DNA of 64,000 nucleotides from positions 248,001-312,000 of the forward strand of contig NZ_CANMKO010000003.1 in assembly GCF_947498515.1 (NCBI RefSeq), in the 5' to 3' direction. The notes under the pieces are model-generated. The model was not told the DNA's origin. It worked only from the letters and a program-made list of their open reading frames with translations, and did not search any database. Source of the stretch: an uncultured Pelagimonas sp. (GTDB lineage Bacteria > Pseudomonadota > Alphaproteobacteria > Rhodobacterales > Rhodobacteraceae). Shown piece by piece: positions 59,360 to 64,000 of this stretch; within the stretch, counting starts at the first letter, position 1, and the number at the start of each line of letters is the position of its first letter. The translations under genes were made by a program, and so were the position numbers.

Positions 59360-62300
59360 TTACAAGATCAAATCGCTCGCCGTCAGCGCGGGCGTGCCGT
59401 CTAGATCGATCGAGAAGTCGCTCGCGCTGTCGCCGTCCACGTCGATGTATAACCGTCCAATCGCGCCGTTGTAGCGGACTTCGTTGCCCGCGCCTGTGTA
59501 GCTGGCGACAAAGCTGAGCGTCCCGGAAAATCCTGACATATCAATCACATCCACACCGGCGGTGAAGTCGGTGATGGTGTCGCGCGCTGCGCCGTGGATG
59601 CTTTGATCTGCGGCACTCCACACAAAGGTATCTGCACCGATGCTGCCGCTTAATTCATCCGTTCCGGTGCCCGCGATCAGACGGTCATCGTCGGCGCCGC
59701 CGAACAGGCGATCGTTGCCGCTGCCGCCGTTCAACGTGTCGTTGCCCGCGTTGCCGACCAGCGTGTCGTTGTTGGTTTGTCCGAGCAATTCGTCCGCCCC
59801 GTCGCCGCCGCGCATGATGTCGTTGCCGAGGCCACCGGTCATGTAATCGTCATCGTCTTCGCCGTTCATATTGTCGTTGTCGCCGCCGCCGAACATCCGG
59901 TCATTGCCGCTGCCGCCCAGCATCGTGTCGTCGCCGTCACCGCCCGACAGCGTGTCCACGCCGCTATCGCCGTCGAGTTCATCCGCGCCCGCGTCGCCGC
60001 GCAAGATGTCGTCGCCAAGACCGCCCGCCATAAAGTCGTTGTCGTCGTTGCCGTTCATGTCATCGTTGTCACCGCCGCCGAACAGGCGATCATTGCCGAC
60101 CCCGCCGGACAGCGTATCGTCCCCGTCACCCCCCGACAGCGTGTCGAGCCCGTCTTGGCCGCGCAGTTCGTCGTTGCCCGCGTTGCCGCGCAGCAGGTCG
60201 TTGCCCTCGCCACCATCGACGAAGTCGTTGTCTTCGTTGCCATTTAGCCGGTCGTTGTCGTTGCCGCCGAACAGACGGTCGTCGCCAATGCCGCCGGACA
60301 GCGTGTCATCACCCGTGCCGCCTGACAGCGTGTCAAAGCCGGAAGCGCCGATCAATTCGTCGGCACCGCTGTTACCCCGGATCAGGTCATTGCCCAGCCC
60401 GCCGTTCAGGAAATCGTTGTCACCTTCGCCGGACATGACATCGTTGTCGTTGCCACCAAACAAGCGATCCTCACCCGTGCCGCCGCGCAACGTGTCGTCA
60501 CCCGTGCCGCCCGCAATGGTGTCCGCGTCGTTGCCGCCGTCGAGGAAATCGGTCCCCGCGTCGCCGCGCAGCAGGTCAGCACCAACGCCACCCAGCACCG
60601 AATCCGCACCGCCCCCGGCGTTGACCGTGTCGTTGCCCGCATTGGCCGTGATCGTGTCGTTGTCGGACCCGCCAAAGATCGTGTCATCCCCATCTGCCGC
60701 CGTGATGCTGTCGTTGCCAAGCCCGCCTTCGAGGTGGTCGCCATTGCTGGAGCCTGCAACAAACCCGCCGTCGATGGTGTCGTCGCCTTCGCCGCCACGA
60801 ATGGTTTGGCTGCCTTCTCCGCCGGTCAAAAGGTCGTTGCCGCCGTTGCCTTCGATGGTGACGTCTCCGGCCCCGTCCGCGTTGATGGTGTCCCCTTGTT
60901 CCGAGCCGAGAACAATTTGGATGTTGTTCAACCCGCTGCCAAACCCGCTGACAACGTAATTGCCGCTTATACCCAAAGAATTCACGGTAACACCTGACGT
61001 CATCAGCCCCGTGGCATCCAGCGTGTTGATGCCTGCGTCACCTTCAATGAAATCCGCATCGTCATCTTGCAAAACAAAGACGTCATTGCCATTCCCGCCG
61101 GAGAGCTCGTCAAAACCGCCCCCACCCGTGAGGGTGTCGTTGTTGTCGCCACCATCGATGGTGTCGATGCCATTGCCGCCGCGCAGCAGGTCATTGCCCA
61201 AACCGCCCAAAACTGAGTCATCGTTGTCACCCCCGTCAACAGAATCGTCGCCGTCGCCTGCATCAATAGTGTCGTTGCCACCGTTGCCGTTGATCGTGTC
61301 GTTGTCGTCGCCGCCGTTGATCGTGTCACCGCCGTTGGCCCCATCAATGCTATCGTTGCCAATCCCGCCTTCGAGCAGGTCACCAATGGCCGAACCAACA
61401 AACAACCCACCGTCGATCGTGTCGTCGCCATCACCGCCTTGGATGGTCTGAGCGCCGCCTCCGCCGCGCAGAAAATCGTTGCCACCGTTTCCTTCGATAG
61501 TGACGTTGGCGACATTACTAGACGTAATGCTATCGCCCTGTTCCGAGCCAAGGACCACGCTAATTCTATTCATCATACCACTGGAAGTCGTCGTCGAATA
61601 AGCTGCCAGGCCATTCAGACCGAGAACCGTCAATCCTGACGTGGTCAGGCCTGTGGCGTCCAATATGTCGGCCCCAATATCTCCGTTAATGTCGTCCAGT
61701 TCGTCATCGCCGACGATAAAGACGTCGTTGCCTGCGCCACCATTCAGGCTGTCGCGCCCGGCGCCGCCGGTGATCGTGTCGTCGTTGTCGCCGCCATTGA
61801 TGGTGTCGATTCCGTCCCCGCCGGACAAAACATCATTGCCTGCGTTGCCCTCGATACTGTCGTTGATGTCGCTGCCGGTAATCGTCTCTGCGTCGCCATT
61901 GCCGATGATGTGAACGACGTCATCCGAGTTGAAATCAAAAAAGTTAAACGGCGTCATATCCAGCGTGGTCTGCGTATCCATTTCAATCTGGAGTGTGGCG
62001 CTCGCACCTCCCGAACGGTTGAACACGCCGAAACCGTCGGTTCCGTTAGGCCCAGAAAACTGGCCCAACTGCAACGCAGAAAGAATGGCCGTCCGATCAG
62101 CACTTAGGCCATTAAAATCAAACGCTTCAAAACCGGTCAGGGAGATGTCGGTGAAATCAAGTAATGTACCACCTACAGTAATTATCAGGTCACTGGTTCC
62201 GGTATCATTTGTACCGGCATCCCATTGCGCTCCGGCTGTAATCCCGGCCGCTGAGTTGACCTGAAAAATATCTCTGCCCGCGCCGCCCATGATCGTATCG

Positions 62301-63199
62301 ATCCCGCCGCCCAAGACGACACTATCGCCACCGTCACCAAGATCGATGAAATCGTTCCCGTTTCCGCTGAAAACCGTGTCATTATCCGCACCCGCAAAGA
62401 CAGTATTGTTGCCGGTGCCCGTGGTAATGATATCGTTCCCGTCGCCACCATGGATCGTGTCGTTGTCCGCACCCCCATTCAGCGTGTCGTTGCCACCGTT
62501 GCCGATGATGTAATCATTGCCGGCCTCGCCTAGGATGCTGTCCGCTGATTGCAAGGCGGTGTTTGTATTTGAGTGTCCTGTGACGGATACCGTCATCAGA
62601 TATGTGGACCCCGCACTGACGACAACGTCATTGAATTGCTCAACCCGCAGATAAACCGTCTGTGCTGATCCAGTGTTGTTGGTCCAGGTCAGTAGGGAAT
62701 CTCGACCAAGAGTGGCATTTTCGCTGCCGAACCCATCGTTCGGTACGTTGGAATCATCATCACTGTCAGCCAATTGTCCGCCCGAGGCATCAACAAGTTT
62801 CAGCTCGGAATCAAAGCTCGGTCCACCGACAGAGCCTTCGGCAAAATCAATATCGGCGATCAGCGTTTCGCCGGCTCCGACCGTCACTTCGAAAAAGTCG
62901 AACTGGCCAGATCCTTGGCCCAAAACCGTCGCGTAGGGGACTGTATCATCCGCAAGCAAAGGGTTCTGCTGGGTTGACCAACTCGAGGGGGCATCAATCG
63001 ACAAGGCCGTCCCGATCGTATTGTTGCCGGCGACCATGTCCGAAAACAAGATGTCGCTGTCACCTATGATCAGATCATTGCCACCGCCGCCCGATATCGT
63101 ATCGGTCGTTGAGACACTAGCCTCTTCTGCAATGATAATATCGGCGTCTGCTGTACCTGTGGCTGAAGTGACGCTCGTGGTAAGAATGATATTCGCCAT
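59360..63199 (-). CDS. Large RTX (hemolysin-type calcium-binding repeat) protein
   Basis: A 1279-residue, very acidic, probably secreted protein without a signal peptide. Residues about 60-215 form a PPC-like beta domain (VTVGAGETLIADIDFAEGS and SAQTVYLRVEQF). Most of the rest is glycine/aspartate nonapeptide repeats of the GGxGxDxUx type (GGDGNDIITTG, GGNDTLNGG), in four blocks separated by short spacers such as DDINGDIGADILDATGL. The C terminus (GADTFVWSA, ITDFTAGVDVIDMSGF) matches the type I secretion tail of serralysin-like proteins. The repeats bind calcium outside the cell. No enzyme domain is visible, and no HlyB/HlyD/TolC genes are near. Possible roles are adhesion or surface layer. 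Confidence 0.88.
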   Translation of the reverse strand: MANIILTTSVTSATGTADADIIIAEEASVSTTDTISGGGGNDLIIGDSDILFSDMVAGNNTIGTALSIDAPSSWSTQQNPLLADDTVPYATVLGQGSGQFDFFEVTVGAGETLIADIDFAEGSVGGPSFDSELKLVDASGGQLADSDDDSNVPNDGFGSENATLGRDSLLTWTNNTGSAQTVYLRVEQFNDVVVSAGSTYLMTVSVTGHSNTNTALQSADSILGEAGNDYIIGNGGNDTLNGGADNDTIHGGDGNDIITTGTGNNTVFAGADNDTVFSGNGNDFIDLGDGGDSVVLGGGIDTIMGGAGRDIFQVNSAAGITAGAQWDAGTNDTGTSDLIITVGGTLLDFTDISLTGFEAFDFNGLSADRTAILSALQLGQFSGPNGTDGFGVFNRSGGASATLQIEMDTQTTLDMTPFNFFDFNSDDVVHIIGNGDAETITGSDINDSIEGNAGNDVLSGGDGIDTINGGDNDDTITGGAGRDSLNGGAGNDVFIVGDDELDDINGDIGADILDATGLTTSGLTVLGLNGLAAYSTTTSSGMMNRISVVLGSEQGDSITSSNVANVTIEGNGGNDFLRGGGGAQTIQGGDGDDTIDGGLFVGSAIGDLLEGGIGNDSIDGANGGDTINGGDDNDTINGNGGNDTIDAGDGDDSVDGGDNDDSVLGGLGNDLLRGGNGIDTIDGGDNNDTLTGGGGFDELSGGNGNDVFVLQDDDADFIEGDAGINTLDATGLMTSGVTVNSLGISGNYVVSGFGSGLNNIQIVLGSEQGDTINADGAGDVTIEGNGGNDLLTGGEGSQTIRGGEGDDTIDGGFVAGSSNGDHLEGGLGNDSITAADGDDTIFGGSDNDTITANAGNDTVNAGGGADSVLGGVGADLLRGDAGTDFLDGGNDADTIAGGTGDDTLRGGTGEDRLFGGNDNDVMSGEGDNDFLNGGLGNDLIRGNSGADELIGASGFDTLSGGTGDDTLSGGIGDDRLFGGNDNDRLNGNEDNDFVDGGEGNDLLRGNAGNDELRGQDGLDTLSGGDGDDTLSGGVGNDRLFGGGDNDDMNGNDDNDFMAGGLGDDILRGDAGADELDGDSGVDTLSGGDGDDTMLGGSGNDRMFGGGDNDNMNGEDDDDYMTGGLGNDIMRGGDGADELLGQTNNDTLVGNAGNDTLNGGSGNDRLFGGADDDRLIAGTGTDELSGSIGADTFVWSAADQSIHGAARDTITDFTAGVDVIDMSGFSGTLSFVASYTGAGNEVRYNGAIGRLYIDVDGDSASDFSIDLDGTPALTASDLIL

Positions 63200-63753
63200 G
63201 ATTTACTCTCAATCAATGTTTCAGCGCGTGCGCGCACAGGTCAGGTTCAAAGTGATTGTCAACGACAAAAAAATCTAGACGGCATCCGCATCAAAAAATC
63301 AGGGCAGAACGCTTTAAGGTGTTGGCGCAAATCAAAGCAGAGAAACCAAGGTTTGCCAACGAAAACGCGACATAACTGTTGGTTGCCTCGGGGATAGACC
63401 GTCACTTTGCAATCCAAAGAAGTGCGCACCTCCGCACCCCGCAACCCATGGCTGCGTCAGACTTTCATATCAAAATGCGCAACGCCCTATTGGCCAAGGG
63501 CTGCGGAACAGTCAGGCACATATACACGCGGACGGCTTTTCTGATCAAAGCCCCTGGCGCGGCGGCCGCAACAAACGCAAAGCGTTTTCCAAGGATCCAT
63601 CGTAGCATATTTAAGGGCAAGTTTTCTTGCGAATGTCGGCACTTTCGCAACCGCCGCTACGATTGCACGTCCGCAGCTAACGGCAACTCTCCGCCCGTTC
63701 TGCAGTTATGCATTGCACAGTAGTAACTCTGCCCGACAGTTGCGTTGATGCAT
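63200..63753. other. Intergenic region upstream of the RTX gene
   Basis: About 550 nt without a convincing gene. An open plus frame at 63379-63723 (114 codons) is rich in Arg, His and Cys and lacks a ribosome site, so I leave it out. The part next to the RTX start should hold the RTX promoter, but I see no clear -35/-10 pair. Confidence 0.5.
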
Positions 63754-64000
63754 TCACCACGTCACTGGATCTAGCTGGAATAGCATAGACAACTGTTCGT
63801 AGACATCCGGCTCTTCGCGCATGAGGGAGGCAGGCTTTTCAAAGAAAACCTCGACGGATACGGCGAAAAATTCTTCGTAGCCTTCTGCGCCATAGGCATC
63901 GATCACGGTTGGATGCCCCTTTTGAACAAGCTGAACATGCTTTTTATAGGCCGCTTCGAACACGCGCGCCCAATCCGAAAATTTTTGCGATGGGCCAAGA
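63754..64000 (-). CDS. MtfA-like zinc peptidase (M90), partial: 3' end
   Basis: The C-terminal 81 codons of a gene that runs off the right edge; its start is outside the window. The visible part (LGPSQKFSDWARVFEAAYKKH, TVIDAYGAEGYEEFFAVSVE, then EKPASLM and VYEQLSMLFQLDP) matches the end of MtfA/DUF980 peptidases, where the EFFAVxxExFFE stretch supplies the third zinc ligand after an upstream HExxH. In E. coli MtfA links to glucose uptake through Mlc. The HExxH would lie beyond base 64000 and cannot be checked. An in-frame GTG at 63963 is internal, not the start. Confidence 0.8.
   Translation of the reverse strand, partial: LGPSQKFSDWARVFEAAYKKHVQLVQKGHPTVIDAYGAEGYEEFFAVSVEVFFEKPASLMREEPDVYEQLSMLFQLDPVTW

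Noticed and set aside
59871-60959. 362-codon Ser/Pro-rich plus-strand frame inside the RTX gene
   Set aside because: It is the exact antisense of the Gly/Asp repeats, which explains its SLPSPP-like composition; no start signal.
59360-63199. CRISPR or tandem DNA repeat array
   Set aside because: The periodic DNA is explained by translated RTX nonapeptide repeats in one continuous frame; there are no unique spacers.
63379-63723. 114-codon plus-strand frame upstream of the RTX gene
   Set aside because: Rich in Arg, His and Cys, no ribosome site, no family resemblance; more likely chance.

Overview
The window looks like chromosomal DNA of an alphaproteobacterium of the Rhodobacteraceae (Roseobacter group). 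The pointers are a C4-pathway 5-aminolevulinate synthase with an upstream FNR-type box, a Mg-type HemB, a CtaA of the alphaproteobacterial/mitochondrial type, a stand-alone pterin-binding methyltransferase of the split methionine synthase type, a TakP-like TRAP transporter, and many small families (Usg, DUF2852, DUF6614-like, DUF6552-like, DUF2189) seen mainly in this group. Genes are dense, on both strands, with many perfect GC-rich terminators between convergent genes. I see no rRNA, tRNA, CRISPR array, prophage or intact insertion sequence.

Layout. 0-4.4 kb: TrmJ-type RNA methyltransferase, a small SH3b secreted protein, ctaA with an M32 carboxypeptidase start 2 nt after it, and a DUF6614-like protein. 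4.4-10.2 kb: gyrA, Usg, a SYLF lipoprotein, hemB and a small membrane protein. 10.2-17 kb: mfd, an XRE/MmyB-like regulator with a palindrome upstream, and a three-gene one-carbon operon ('virulence factor' family, MetF-like, pterin-binding methyltransferase). 17-24.4 kb: a more variable stretch with two P-loop sulfotransferase-like proteins, Ppx/GppA, RlmE, a lipocalin-like lipoprotein, a carnitine dehydrogenase-thioesterase fusion, a glycosyltransferase and a membrane protein. 24.6-30.5 kb: an M20 dipeptidase, hemA, a RodZ-like protein with two DUF4115-type domains, and ispG. 30.6-40 kb: envelope functions (DsbA/ScsC-like oxidoreductase, M48-TPR protease, AmiC amidase, PBP1A), an aminotransferase, an APH-like kinase and prfB. 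40-47.2 kb: DUF2189, an HTH regulator, and ilvH and ilvI separated by an oppositely oriented hybrid kinase; ilvI has a leader peptide and attenuator. 47.5-56.3 kb: two related small ORFs, a lipoprotein, and a two-component system beside a dctPQM TRAP operon. 56.3-64 kb: Bpt, RDD and DUF2852 proteins, a gene-poor kilobase, a 1279-residue RTX protein, and the 3' part of an MtfA-like peptidase cut by the window edge.

How the genes may work together. The Cache-domain kinase and NarL-type regulator probably control the neighbouring TRAP transporter, which resembles 2-oxoacid/lactate carriers; a perfect 22-bp palindrome lies 259 bp upstream of dctP. Heme synthesis (hemA, hemB) and heme A synthesis (ctaA) serve respiration, and hemA probably responds to oxygen through FnrL. 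The 13-17 kb operon feeds methyl groups from folate into methionine. The 30-40 kb block handles the cell wall and periplasmic quality control. Most of the window is ordinary core genome. The less explained parts are the regulatory palindromes, the small ORFs near 47.5-48 kb, the doubled domain of the RodZ-like protein and the orphan RTX protein.
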